Source: Planctomycetota bacterium
GTDB lineage: Bacteria; Planctomycetota; UBA8742; UBA2392
Assembly: GCA_020849795.1 (NCBI GenBank)
Contig: JADZFR010000052.1
Span: 1-64,000, forward strand
DNA: 64,000 nt
Direction of reading: 5' to 3'
A model generated the notes under the pieces. The model was not told the origin of the DNA. It saw nothing but the letters and a program-made list of their open reading frames with translations, and did not search any database. This document shows, one piece after another, positions 25,762 to 34,642 of the stretch. The first letter of the stretch is position 1. The number at the start of each line of letters is the position of its first letter. Both the position numbers and the translations under genes were made by a program.

Positions 25762-27945
25762 TCAGGCCGTGGCCGTTTCCGGCGCCAATGCCTGCTGGGC
25801 AATGGTCCGCACGGCCCTCAAATCCATTTTGCCCGTGCCGAGCACCGGCAGCGCTTCCACCTCAATGAAATCGCGCGCCTTGGGCACAAAGATATTCGGC
25901 AGGCCGTTCTCCATCAGGCGCGTGACCAGAACCTCGACTCCGACTGACAACTTGACGTGCACCACCGCAATGCGCTCGCCCTTCTTGTCATCGCGCACGG
26001 CTGTCACCGCGAACACCTGCTCGCTGGCCTCAATCACCAGGTGCAGCGCATCTTCGATCTTGCAGTGTGGCACCATCTCGCCGCCGATTTTGCTGAAACG
26101 GCTCAGCCGGTCCGTGATCACCAGGTGCCCGTCTTCATCCACCTTCACGATGTCGCCGGTGCTGTACCAGCCGTCTTGCAGCACCTCGGCAGTCTTTTCC
26201 GGCTTGCCCAGGTAGCCCTTCATCACATTGGGGCCCTTGACCTGCATCAGGCCGGCCTGCCCCTGCGGCAGCGGTTCCCGGGTGTCGGGGTCGACAACCC
26301 GAGTCAGCACGCCGGGGAATGGCCGGCCCACGGTGCCCGGCTTCAGCCCGGCCTGTTGCACGCCGGGTGCGCGAATGTCGGGTGTGTTGCACGAGATCAC
26401 GGGCGAGCACTCCGTGCACCCATAGCCCTCGTGAATGCCCACGCCGAAGTGCGCCTTGAAGGCCTCGGCGAACTTGCCGTTGAGCTTTTCGGCGCCCGCT
26501 ACCACCAGCCGCACACTGCCGAACTTTCCGGGCACAAGGCGCTTCATGTACATCTGCATGAACGTCGGAGTGGCTACGACAATCGTCGCCCCGTAGCCCT
26601 CGGTCATGTCGCCGACGGCTTCTGCATCCAGAGGGTTGGGCAAAAACACCAGCGCGGCTTGCAGGTGCACGCCAAGCCACAGCAGCAAGTTCCCGAACGT
26701 ATGAAAGAACGGCAGCATGTGCAGAATGCGGTCATGGGCGCCAAGGTGAATCGCCGCCTCGGCGCCTTCGATGTTACTGAGCATGTTGAAGTGGCTGACC
26801 TCGATGCCCTTGGGCTCGCCGGTGCTGCCGCTGGAAAAGATGACCGCCACAGTGTCATCCAGCTGCCAGCGCCGGACGGCACCGACCATGCGGCGAATCA
26901 GCCACAACGGCGCCAGCATCGCCAGCGCGAGCGCCACGATGCGCGAACCGCCGCCAATGCTGCGCGCAATGTCTTCCAGCTCAATCACGTCAAGCCCGGC
27001 GGGTGCCTCGATCCTGGCCTTGTGCAAGAAGGTCTTGCTCGTCACGACCGACTTGAGGTCGGCTTGCGCACACGCGCTTTCCATGCCCGCGCGACCCGTG
27101 GTGTAGTTCAGGTTCACGACCGTGCGCCCGCCCAGCACAGCCGCCATGTTCACCAGCGCGCCCGCGATGCTGGGCGGCAGCAGCAGGCCGACGCGCTGCT
27201 GCGCCCCCCACTTGCCGGCAAGCGCCCGTGCCAGCGCAATCGCGCCGGTCAGGGCCTTGAACCACTTGACCGCGCCGCGCACAGGATCGGCAAACGCAAA
27301 GCCAAAGCGGTTTCGGCGGCAGCCATGCACGATGCTGAAATCCAGCGGTTGCATGCCGTGCTTGCGCAACATCCATGCCTCGTACTCGGGGCCGGAAGTG
27401 GCCTCCTGCAACTCCTTTCGCGTCACCCCGGGTGCCATGGCCTCGCCGGCGACGACCACCACGTGCCTGCGACCTTTGCGAAGAAACAGGTTCCAGTACA
27501 GCGCCGCACCCCGGTGGTGGGCGCTGCCCCACGGGCCTGCCAGGATCAGCGCGTGAACCGGCGCCCTGGTGTTGCGCTCGAGCAGCCGCTCAACATCCAG
27601 CACGCTGCCGGATGCCCGCAGCACACTGCGCGTAAACAGGCACACCGACTGGCCCTGCTCTACGCAAGCGATGGCCGCATCGGCAGCCGCGCGAATCCCG
27701 TCGGGGCCTGCGTCGCCGGGTATCACGGTGGCGCCGAGCAGCTTCAGCGCGAGGCGCTTGAAGAACCCGCCGGCAAAGGGCTCGTGCACAAAGCACTTCA
27801 CGCGTCCCAGCGCGGCGCAGACAATCAGCGCATCCAGCGTCGCCACATGCGATGCCAGCAGCAACGAGCCGCGCTTTACGCGCTCCCGCCCCGCGCACTG
27901 GATGCGATAGAAGGGCAGAAGCAGCAATCGGATCAATGTTGCCAT
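25762..27945 (-). CDS. Aas-like fused acyltransferase / acyl-ACP(CoA) ligase with degenerate acyltransferase motif
   Basis: This 727-residue fusion resembles E. coli Aas, which re-acylates lysophospholipids using an acyl-ACP made by its ligase half. Residues 1-200 are PlsC-like: the HX4D motif is present (SHVATLDAL), but the second motif, FPEGxR in active enzymes, reads FTRSVLR. Residues 220-720 are an AMP-forming ligase with IFSSGSTGEPKGIEVSH, MLPFFHTFGN, VVAGAEKLN, EGYGCTECSPVIS, GWYSTGDIVK and RFSKIGGEMV. The ligase looks intact; the acyltransferase may be inactive or altered. It has a well-formed promoter and a GGCGGG ribosome site. Its neighbours, HpnA and HpnN-like genes, suggest membrane lipid work. 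Confidence 0.85.
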   Translation of the reverse strand: MATLIRLLLLPFYRIQCAGRERVKRGSLLLASHVATLDALIVCAALGRVKCFVHEPFAGGFFKRLALKLLGATVIPGDAGPDGIRAAADAAIACVEQGQSVCLFTRSVLRASGSVLDVERLLERNTRAPVHALILAGPWGSAHHRGAALYWNLFLRKGRRHVVVVAGEAMAPGVTRKELQEATSGPEYEAWMLRKHGMQPLDFSIVHGCRRNRFGFAFADPVRGAVKWFKALTGAIALARALAGKWGAQQRVGLLLPPSIAGALVNMAAVLGGRTVVNLNYTTGRAGMESACAQADLKSVVTSKTFLHKARIEAPAGLDVIELEDIARSIGGGSRIVALALAMLAPLWLIRRMVGAVRRWQLDDTVAVIFSSGSTGEPKGIEVSHFNMLSNIEGAEAAIHLGAHDRILHMLPFFHTFGNLLLWLGVHLQAALVFLPNPLDAEAVGDMTEGYGATIVVATPTFMQMYMKRLVPGKFGSVRLVVAGAEKLNGKFAEAFKAHFGVGIHEGYGCTECSPVISCNTPDIRAPGVQQAGLKPGTVGRPFPGVLTRVVDPDTREPLPQGQAGLMQVKGPNVMKGYLGKPEKTAEVLQDGWYSTGDIVKVDEDGHLVITDRLSRFSKIGGEMVPHCKIEDALHLVIEASEQVFAVTAVRDDKKGERIAVVHVKLSVGVEVLVTRLMENGLPNIFVPKARDFIEVEALPVLGTGKMDLRAVRTIAQQALAPETATA

Positions 27946-27962
27946 GTCCCGCCACCGGGATT

Positions 27963-27991
27963 ACTATATAATGTCGTTATGTTTGTCGCAA
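27963..27991 (-). promoter_or_regulatory. Strong sigma-70-like promoter of the Aas-like gene
   Basis: On the minus strand a -35 TTGCGA (27986-27991) and a -10 TATAGT (27963-27968) are separated by exactly 17 bp in a locally A/T-rich stretch. The predicted start near 27956 leaves about 11 nt before the ATG at 27945. Confidence 0.6.
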
Positions 27992-28066
27992 GTCGAATCG
28001 CCTGTCAGTCTAGAACTGCCCGCCCGAATCACCAATTTCAATGCCCGGTTCGCGACGGCTGTTGGT

Positions 28067-29125
28067 TCAGAGGGGCGCTGAATCCGGCGCTTGTGGGGCG
28101 TCCCACCCCCCAAGCTTCTGCGGCGGCGGTGGAGCGTACTCGTGTTCAACAAACCATGCCGCTGCGCGGCGCAGCGTCTCGCGCACGGGCCGGGTCGGCA
28201 GCCCCAGCTCGGACAGGGCGCGCGCGTTGTCATACCACATCGGCTTAAGCGCCATGCGCACACCCGCAAGCGGAATCACCGGTGCGCGACCGGTAAAGCG
28301 CGCCTTCAACTCGCTGGCCGCAGCCGCCATGATTGCCACGGTCTTGGGCACCTTGAACTTCGGCGCCGGCAGACCCGTAAGGTCTGCAAGCATCTTGAAA
28401 ATCTCGATGATGCGCAGGTTGTCGTGGCTGAGAATGTAGCGCTCGCCGACTTTTCCCTTCTGGGCGGCGCAGATATGCCCGCGGGCGCAGTCCGCAACGT
28501 CGATCACGTTCAGACCCGTCTCCATGTAGCCCGGCATCTTGCCCAGCAGAAAGTCCAGCACCACGCGCCCCGTCGGCGTGGGCTTGACGTCAAAGGGCCC
28601 CATCGGGGCGCTCGGGCTTGCGATGACAACCGGGGCGCCGCCGGCTGCCAGCTCCAGCGCCTTCTTCTCGCCCAGCCACTTGCTGCGCTGGTAGTGCACG
28701 GTCAATTCGTCGAGTTGCGCCAGGTCATTTTCGTTGCTCGGCGTGCCGTCGGGCCGCTGCGACAGCACCGCGATTGTGCTGGTGTGAACGATGCGCTCGC
28801 AGCCGGCCTCGGCGGCCGTTCGCAACACCATGGCGGCACCACGCTCATTGGCTTCGTAGATGCGGCGCACGTCGCCGCGCCCGCGCAGAGAAATTGCGTT
28901 CATGCCCGCGACATGAAAGCACACGTCGCTGCCGACCAGTCCCCTGGCCAGCGCGGCGGCATCCAGCAGGTCGCCCTCGACCACTTCGACATCCAGGCCG
29001 TCAATTGCCTTGTGGTCTGCACCTTTGCGCATCAGAACGCGCACAGCCACGCCGTCGGCCAGCAGTTCACGGACGACCGCGCTGCCGATAAAGCCCGATG
29101 CACCAGTGACAAATGCCAGCTTCAT
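28067..29125 (-). CDS. hpnA: Hopanoid-associated sugar epimerase (HpnA-like SDR)
   Basis: This 352-residue extended short-chain dehydrogenase has the NAD motif TGASGFIGSAVVREL, VEVVEGDL, TSTIAVL, and the catalytic YxxxK (YQRSK). The segment SPSAPMGPFDVKPTPTGRVVLDFL with MPGYMETGLN is characteristic of HpnA, found in hopanoid clusters. HpnA acts on the sugar moiety or side chain of bacteriohopanepolyols. Squalene-hopene cyclase is not in this window. The ATG at 29125 is preferred; TATGCT ends 6 nt upstream. It is divergent from the HpnN-like transporter, with 121 nt between their starts. Confidence 0.85.
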   Translation of the reverse strand: MKLAFVTGASGFIGSAVVRELLADGVAVRVLMRKGADHKAIDGLDVEVVEGDLLDAAALARGLVGSDVCFHVAGMNAISLRGRGDVRRIYEANERGAAMVLRTAAEAGCERIVHTSTIAVLSQRPDGTPSNENDLAQLDELTVHYQRSKWLGEKKALELAAGGAPVVIASPSAPMGPFDVKPTPTGRVVLDFLLGKMPGYMETGLNVIDVADCARGHICAAQKGKVGERYILSHDNLRIIEIFKMLADLTGLPAPKFKVPKTVAIMAAAASELKARFTGRAPVIPLAGVRMALKPMWYDNARALSELGLPTRPVRETLRRAAAWFVEHEYAPPPPQKLGGWDAPQAPDSAPL

Positions 29126-29131
29126 AGCGCG

Positions 29132-29137
29132 AGCATA
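29132..29137 (-). promoter_or_regulatory. -10-like TATGCT just upstream of hpnA
   Basis: On the minus strand TATGCT is followed by CGCGCT and then the hpnA ATG, so a transcript would begin at or next to the start codon. No Shine-Dalgarno is seen. Confidence 0.42.
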
Positions 29138-29209
29138 GCAGCCGGCGCGGGCTTCGCGATTCAGGGCGCGCGTCCTTGCGCAAGTTCGCCAAATCCGTTT
29201 GTGCGGCCC

Positions 29210-29239
29210 CTGACCTCTCGCGCCCAACGCTACTAGATT
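29210..29239 (+). promoter_or_regulatory. Promoter-like pair upstream of the hpnN-like gene
   Basis: CTGACC at 29210-29215 and TAGATT at 29234-29239 are separated by 18 bp. The -10 ends 7 nt before the GTG at 29247, which gives a leaderless transcript. It lies between divergent hpnA and the transporter. Confidence 0.4.
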
Positions 29240-29246
29240 GCGCACC

Positions 29247-32015
29247 GTGAGTGACGCACCGGTACAGGGTCGCAGGCAACGCGCGCTGATTGCAACTGCG
29301 CGGTTCGTGTGCTCGCGGGCACTGTGGATCGTGCTGGCCGCGCTGGCGCTGGCGCTGGCGTCTGTAGTCTACACGGCATGGCGCATCGAGTTCGTCACCG
29401 ACCGCAACGCGCTGGTCGATCCGGACGCCGAGTACAATCAGCGCTTTCTTACGTTCCTGGATGCCTTCGGCGACCAGGAACTGATGCTGCTGATGGTCGG
29501 TGACGCGCCGGGGCCGGTCGGCAACCCGGGCTACAATCCGCCCATCCCGGGTGATTTCACCCGTGTCCGTATGAAAAGGGCAGCCGCCCGCGTCGTGGAG
29601 CGACTGCAACAGCGCCCGGACCTGTTCCCGCAGATTGTGCAGCGCGTGCCGCCCGACGAGTTCGGCGGCACCCGCATGTTGTATCTGCCCGAGCAGGATC
29701 TCGACGCGATCGCCACGCAGGTTGAGGGCTCACGTCCCGTGGTCGAGAGCATCGCCCGCGACCCCTCGTTCAAAGGCCTGCTGCAAGGCATGCGCGACGG
29801 CATAGAGCAGGGGGCCGGCAGCGGCGACGACGCACAGCTCAAGCAGGGTGGCGAGCAGTTGCACCGCCTGCTTGCGGAAATTCGCGAGAGTCTTGCCGCG
29901 GCGCAGGACTCGCCGGCACCAGACCAGCTTTTCGTCTTTCGCAGCAGTGACCCGGCGATTGATCCCGAGGGCTACCTGTTTCTGTGGGACGGGCGTCTGC
30001 TGTGTGTCGCAATCGTGCCAAAGCGCAACGCCGGCGCGTTGAACCAGGTAGAGGAACCGCTGGCCTTTGCCCGGATGGCCGTTTCTGAGGTGCAGCAGGA
30101 GTACCCGGAACTCGCGATCGGCCTTACCGGCCGGCCCGTAATCTACAGCGACGAAATGGCTGCCAGCAGCCGCGACATGACGTGGGCGACGATTTTCTCC
30201 GTGGTGGCGGTCGGCTTAATGTTCATCATTGCTTTCCGCAGCTTCGTGCGGCCGATGCTGGCTGTACTTTGCCTGGTGTTGGCGCTGGCCTGGACGTTCG
30301 GGGCTACGACGCTGCTGATCGGGCACCTGAACATTTTTGCCATGGTGTTTGCCGTTGTGCTCGTGGGCCTTGGCATCGACTTTGGCATTCACCTGCTGAG
30401 CCATTACCGCCAGGGCATCGCCCATGGCCTTAGCGTTCGCGAGGCCCTGACGGAGACATATGCCGAAATCGGCATGGGCACGGTATTGGGGGCCGTGACC
30501 ACGGCCGCCGCGCTTTCCACCGCCGCGCTGACCGACTTTCTGGGGCTCGCCGAGCTTGGGCTGATCTGCGGCATGGGCATCGTCTGCTGCCTGCTTGCCA
30601 TGCTGGTGGTGTTTCCGGCCATGCTGGTGCTGCTTGATGCGCGCCGCGTCGGCCAGGGCAACCCCGCGTTGCGCGCCACCATGCGCGACCAGGACGCGAA
30701 GCCGGCGCCCCGGCCCGCCACAAGCACCGGTGCACGCCTGGCGGCGCTGCTGATCGTGCTGCTGGTTGCAGGGAGTGCGGCAGTCAGCGCCGTGGGCATC
30801 GGCGATGGCTATGTGCCCTTTGACTACAATCTGCTGGACTTGAACGACCCCAACGGCGAGGGCGTGCACTGGGAAAAGCTGCTGATCGACCACGACCAGC
30901 GCGCCAGCTATGCCGTGAGTATCCGCAACAGCCCCGAAGAACTGCGCGAACTAAGCCGCCAGTACGACAGCCTGCGTGAGCGGGGCATCGTGCGCACCAC
31001 AGAGGGCATGCTGCCGGCCAACGAGTCGGCCCGTCGCGCACAGCTGGCACGCATCCGTGCAGCTTTGCCCGGCGGGTTTGCCGACCCTGCCGCGCCGGGT
31101 GACGCTGCCGGGCTGCGCGCCGCGGCCCGGGGTCTGCAGTCGGCGCTGCGCCAGCTTGCGACGCGGGGCCAGAGTTTCGAGGCTGCTTTTGCCGACGCGA
31201 TGGCCGAGGCCGGGGCAATCGTCGAGCTGGCCAGGCAACGCCCCGAGCACGTAGACGCCCGCCTGCGCCAGGTTGAACCGCAGTTCTTTGGTGCGCTGGT
31301 GCGCCAACTGCGCGAGTTGCAGCGCGACGCAAACCCGCCGCCGGTTACGGCCGGCACTCTGCCGAGTGTGCTGGCTTCGCGCTATGTCGGAACGGGCCGC
31401 GCCGGCGAAACCCTGTACGCGCTGTACGTCTACCCGGCCAAGAATGCCTGGATTCGCGAGAACGCCGGCGAGTTCAACGCAGCCGTGCTTGCGATTGACC
31501 CGCAGGCCACCGGGGTCACGATCCAGATTCAAGAAAGCGGCAGCCTGATTGTGGACGGCTTTGGCAAGAGCGTCCTGTACGCGATGATTGCGATTCTGCT
31601 GCTGCTGTTGCTGGACCTGCGCCGTCCGCTGGCGATGCTGATTGCCTTGTTCCCTCTCTTTACCAGCCTGTCTGTGTTGCTCGGCGTCATGACGCTCACC
31701 GACCTGTCGTTCAACTTTGCCAACTTCTTTGGTGTCCCGATTCTTATTGGCACCACGGTGGACGCCGGCGTGTACCTGGTGCATGCGCAACGCCATGGCG
31801 ACCCGCGGCGCACCCTGGCACAAACGCGCGGGGCCTGCCTGCTGTGCGGTTTGACCACGCTGTTCGGGTTCGGCGCCCTCGTCAGCGCCAGCCACACGGG
31901 CATTGTTTCGCTGGGGCTGGTACTCATGATCGGCAGCGTCGCGAGCATTCTCGCCAGCTACTTTGCCGTTCCGGTTGCTCTTGCCTGGTTCAATGAAAGA
32001 GGAAGGCGTATCTAG
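29247..32015 (+). CDS. hpnN: MMPL/RND family transporter, HpnN-like
   Basis: This 922-residue inner-membrane protein has the 2x(1+5) membrane layout of RND permeases. One helix lies near residue 25, a bundle at about 305-480 contains FAVVLVGLGIDFGIHLLSHYRQG, another helix follows near 505, and a second bundle at about 765-920 contains GVPILIGTTVDAGVYLVHAQRHG. Two large periplasmic loops lie between. The first loop has a run (RMLYLPEQDLDAIATQV, PVVESIARDPSFKGLL) typical of HpnN, which moves hopanoids to the outer membrane. Adjacency to hpnA supports that role. GTG at 29247 is chosen; TTG at 29238 is possible. Confidence 0.8.
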   Translation: MSDAPVQGRRQRALIATARFVCSRALWIVLAALALALASVVYTAWRIEFVTDRNALVDPDAEYNQRFLTFLDAFGDQELMLLMVGDAPGPVGNPGYNPPIPGDFTRVRMKRAAARVVERLQQRPDLFPQIVQRVPPDEFGGTRMLYLPEQDLDAIATQVEGSRPVVESIARDPSFKGLLQGMRDGIEQGAGSGDDAQLKQGGEQLHRLLAEIRESLAAAQDSPAPDQLFVFRSSDPAIDPEGYLFLWDGRLLCVAIVPKRNAGALNQVEEPLAFARMAVSEVQQEYPELAIGLTGRPVIYSDEMAASSRDMTWATIFSVVAVGLMFIIAFRSFVRPMLAVLCLVLALAWTFGATTLLIGHLNIFAMVFAVVLVGLGIDFGIHLLSHYRQGIAHGLSVREALTETYAEIGMGTVLGAVTTAAALSTAALTDFLGLAELGLICGMGIVCCLLAMLVVFPAMLVLLDARRVGQGNPALRATMRDQDAKPAPRPATSTGARLAALLIVLLVAGSAAVSAVGIGDGYVPFDYNLLDLNDPNGEGVHWEKLLIDHDQRASYAVSIRNSPEELRELSRQYDSLRERGIVRTTEGMLPANESARRAQLARIRAALPGGFADPAAPGDAAGLRAAARGLQSALRQLATRGQSFEAAFADAMAEAGAIVELARQRPEHVDARLRQVEPQFFGALVRQLRELQRDANPPPVTAGTLPSVLASRYVGTGRAGETLYALYVYPAKNAWIRENAGEFNAAVLAIDPQATGVTIQIQESGSLIVDGFGKSVLYAMIAILLLLLLDLRRPLAMLIALFPLFTSLSVLLGVMTLTDLSFNFANFFGVPILIGTTVDAGVYLVHAQRHGDPRRTLAQTRGACLLCGLTTLFGFGALVSASHTGIVSLGLVLMIGSVASILASYFAVPVALAWFNERGRRI

Positions 32016-32082
32016 GCGTTCATACTGTGACTACGGCGACAGTGCCGGAGGATTGGCAGCACCCGTAGTCAGTCCGGCTGGC

Positions 32083-32088
32083 TATAAT
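32083..32088 (+). promoter_or_regulatory. Consensus -10 TATAAT just upstream of the PhnD-like gene
   Basis: TATAAT ends 6 nt before the ATG at 32095, so transcription would start at the start codon. A TTGGCA at 32053-32058 is 24 bp away, too far for a normal -35. If transcription starts downstream instead, the ATG at 32107, with a GAGGGG site before it, would serve. Confidence 0.45.
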
Positions 32089-32094
32089 CAAGGC

Positions 32095-32952
32095 ATGAGG
32101 GGTGGTATGCGCGCTTTATCCATCGTGCTTGCCGTGACCACCGCGCTGATGCTCGCGGTTGCTGCCCCATTTGCCCAGGACAAGCCGGCCGAGTTCGGGC
32201 TTGCCGTGTACAAGCCCGGCGAGAAGTACGCCACCGACGAGCAAGCCGGAGAAGCCATCGACAAGCTGGCCGGGCACCTGTCCGGCGACAAGGCAACGTT
32301 CAAGCGTCGCGGCGTGCGCAACAGCCCGACGGAAGCGCTGAAGCTGTTCAAAGACGACAAGCAACCGGTCGCGGTCGGCATCGTCAGCCCGGCATTCTAT
32401 TTCACGAACAAGGATGCGCTCAAACTGACGGCGCTGGCCGAGGCCCGTCGCGGCAACGCAGACGGCGCACGCTACACCCTTGTAGGCGCAACCAAGCCAG
32501 AGAAGTACCCCGAGGGCAAGCGCATCGCCACCTCCCTGACCATCGAGAAAGAGTGGCTCAACCGCGTGGTCATGCCGGCGCCCGAAAACGCCAAGCCGAT
32601 CCAGTGGGTGCAGTACGACAACCTGTTTGACGCGGCCTATGAAATCATCGATGGCGAAGACGACGCGCCGGACTTTGTGCTGGCCGACAGCATTTCCCTG
32701 CAAGCAATGCAGAAGGACGTCGATCTCAAAGTCCTGAAGCTCGGCCTGCAAAGCGAGCTGCTGCCGCAAGATCTGGTGGTCGAAGTAGACAGCCGTCTGG
32801 GCGCGGCACGCGAGGCACTGCTGAAGGCACTCACGGATCTCGACAAGACAGACGCGGGCAAGAAGGTCGGCGAGTTGATTCAGTCACCCACGTTCCAGAA
32901 GCCCGACGCGGCGCGTCTGGAAAAGGCAGGAAAGTTGTGGGCCGAGAAGTGA
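32095..32952 (+). CDS. PhnD-like periplasmic binding protein
   Basis: This 285-residue protein has an N-terminal signal peptide (MRALSIVLAVTTALMLAVAAPFAQD). The mature chain resembles phosphate/phosphonate-binding (PhnD/type 2 periplasmic) proteins: FGLAVYKPGEKYATDEQAGEAIDKLAGHL, VGIVSPAFYF, LVVEVDSRLGAAREALLKALTDLDKT, GKKVGEL. These proteins bind a small solute for an ABC transporter, but no ABC components are adjacent. The gene follows the HpnN-like transporter and overlaps the next lipoprotein gene by 16 nt. A lipid- or phosphate-linked ligand is conjecture. The ATG at 32107 is an alternative start. Confidence 0.6.
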   Translation: MRGGMRALSIVLAVTTALMLAVAAPFAQDKPAEFGLAVYKPGEKYATDEQAGEAIDKLAGHLSGDKATFKRRGVRNSPTEALKLFKDDKQPVAVGIVSPAFYFTNKDALKLTALAEARRGNADGARYTLVGATKPEKYPEGKRIATSLTIEKEWLNRVVMPAPENAKPIQWVQYDNLFDAAYEIIDGEDDAPDFVLADSISLQAMQKDVDLKVLKLGLQSELLPQDLVVEVDSRLGAAREALLKALTDLDKTDAGKKVGELIQSPTFQKPDAARLEKAGKLWAEK

Positions 32953-33776
32953 ACAAGGCACAGTGGCTTGGCATGTTCGCATTTCTTGCGCTCGGGATGC
33001 TGTTTGTCGCCTGCCGCCAGGTCCCCAATGACACTCTGAATGGCGGCAGCGGCGGCGAGCATGTGCGCTATGCGCGGCTGGTACAGGAGGCGCGCGACGC
33101 CTTTGAGCGCAGCCCCCGGCAGGTAGCCGACGTTGAGCTTGCGGCTGCGCGCTATGACGAGGCCCTGAGTATCCGCAGCGACGAGTATGCGACACTGTGG
33201 CTTGCGGCGCGCGCATCGGCCTGGCTGGGCGAGTATGCCGGCGACGACAGCGTGCGCGAACGCCATGTGCGGCGCGGGCTGACGTGGGTGAACACGGCCC
33301 TGAAGGTCAACCCGGACGGTATCGAGGGCCAGTTCTACCACGGCGTGTTGAGCGGGTTGCTTGGCGACCTCGACAACAGCTATGGCATGGACGCGGTGAA
33401 ACAAATCGAAGAGCGCATGACCGGGCTGATCGAACGCGGCACCGACATTGCGCACGGCGGGCCGCAGCGCGTGTTCGGCGTGCTGCTGCTGCGCGCGCCC
33501 GGCCCGCCGGCCAGCATCGGCAGCCTGCGCAACGCGCGCAAACAGCTTGAGCAAGCGGTGGAGATTGCGCCGGACTGGCCGGAGAACCAGCTCTACCTGG
33601 CCGAGTGGGAGTTCGCCTGGGCCAAGGACAAAGACAAGCCCGAGTTCGCAACGCGGGCGCGTGAAAGACTGAACCAGCACCTGCTTGGCGCCGACGCGAA
33701 GCCGCCAGACGGCATCGGCCTTGAGTGGGACGTCTGGCAAGCCAAAGCCCGCAAGCTGCTGGCTGACCACGCCTGA
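32937..33776 (+). CDS. TPR-like lipoprotein
   Basis: GTG at 32937 has AGGA at 32928-32931 and overlaps the binding-protein gene by 16 nt, so translation is coupled. The 279-residue protein has an N-terminal hydrophobic segment ending in FVAC, a possible lipobox. It then forms helical repeats such as RYDEALSIRSDEYATLWLAARASAWLGEY and LTWVNTALKVNPDGIEGQFYHGV, with ARKQLEQAVEIAPDWPENQLYLAEWEF near the end. The arrangement resembles TatT-type TRAP-associated TPR proteins. With the PhnD-like neighbour it could form a periplasmic solute- or lipid-handling pair with the HpnN-like permease; this is inference. Confidence 0.6.
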   Translation: MGREVNKAQWLGMFAFLALGMLFVACRQVPNDTLNGGSGGEHVRYARLVQEARDAFERSPRQVADVELAAARYDEALSIRSDEYATLWLAARASAWLGEYAGDDSVRERHVRRGLTWVNTALKVNPDGIEGQFYHGVLSGLLGDLDNSYGMDAVKQIEERMTGLIERGTDIAHGGPQRVFGVLLLRAPGPPASIGSLRNARKQLEQAVEIAPDWPENQLYLAEWEFAWAKDKDKPEFATRARERLNQHLLGADAKPPDGIGLEWDVWQAKARKLLADHA

Positions 33777-33857
33777 CCCGGCGCCGCGCATCGGCGGGCG
33801 GTGGCATGACTGGCCACTTCGGGTAACCTCTGGACTCTGACCAACGGCCGGCCACTG

Positions 33858-34631
33858 ATGCTCTTCGATACCCACTGCCACATCAACTTCGCCGATTTCA
33901 GCGCCGACTTCGACGCCATGCTTCAGCGTGCTGCCGCCGCCGGTGTGTCCAGCATGCTGTGCATCGGCATGCAGCCGACCGGCGGGCGCGAAGCCATCAA
34001 CCTGGCGCGCCGCTACCCGGGCCGCATTCACGCCAGCGTCGGGTGCCACCCCTACGATGCGATTCATTACACCCCACAGGTCGCCCGCGAGTTTCGCGAT
34101 CTCCTTTCGCAACCCGAAGTCGTGCTGTTCGGCGAAATGGGAATCGACGCCGTCAAGTCGCCGTCACCCATGGCCGAACAGGAGCGTGCCTTTGAGCAGC
34201 AACTTGAACTCGCCGGCGAGCTGGACCTGCCCGTCTGCATTCACAGCCGCGAAGCCTTCGCCATCTGCGCGCGCATCATTCGCAAGGTACACCCACGGGG
34301 CTGGAAGGGTTTCGCACACTGCTTTTCGGATGGCCCCGACGAGGCACTTGGCTGGAAGGAACTTGGTTTCAAGATCAGTTTTGCCGGTCAGATCACCTTC
34401 AAGAACAGGTCCTGCGACATCATTCGCGACGCCGCGCGCGCGATTACGCCCGATGATGCCGTGATTGAAACCGACGCGCCGTTTCTTGCGCCGCAGCCCC
34501 AGCGCGGCCAGCGCAACGAGCCCGCCTTCGTGCGGCACACTGCGGAAAAGCTGGCCGAACTCTGGGGCATCCTGCCGCAAGAAGTATTCGCCCGCACCAC
34601 CGCCAATGCGCGCGCTGTGCTTGGCGTGTAG
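33858..34631 (+). CDS. tatD: TatD family metal-dependent hydrolase
   Basis: This 257-residue TIM-barrel hydrolase has metal ligands in DTHCHI (HxH), GEMGID (Glu), VCIHSREA (His), HCFS (His) and ETDAPFLAP (Asp). TatD proteins have 3'-5' exonuclease and AP endonuclease activity and remove damaged DNA ends. The usual GEIGLDY reads GEMGIDA here. The gene ends 11 nt before the convergent mutL stop. The start at 33858 gives a protein that begins with the first conserved strand, and TAACCT at 33824-33829 may be its -10. Confidence 0.92.
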   Translation: MLFDTHCHINFADFSADFDAMLQRAAAAGVSSMLCIGMQPTGGREAINLARRYPGRIHASVGCHPYDAIHYTPQVAREFRDLLSQPEVVLFGEMGIDAVKSPSPMAEQERAFEQQLELAGELDLPVCIHSREAFAICARIIRKVHPRGWKGFAHCFSDGPDEALGWKELGFKISFAGQITFKNRSCDIIRDAARAITPDDAVIETDAPFLAPQPQRGQRNEPAFVRHTAEKLAELWGILPQEVFARTTANARAVLGV

Positions 34632-34642
34632 GGTCGCAGCAC

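Noticed and set aside
25957..28248. 763-codon open frame on the plus strand opposite the Aas-like gene
   Set aside because: The minus-strand gene has clear AMP-ligase motifs and a strong promoter. The antisense frame is His/Gln/Arg-rich without domain features.
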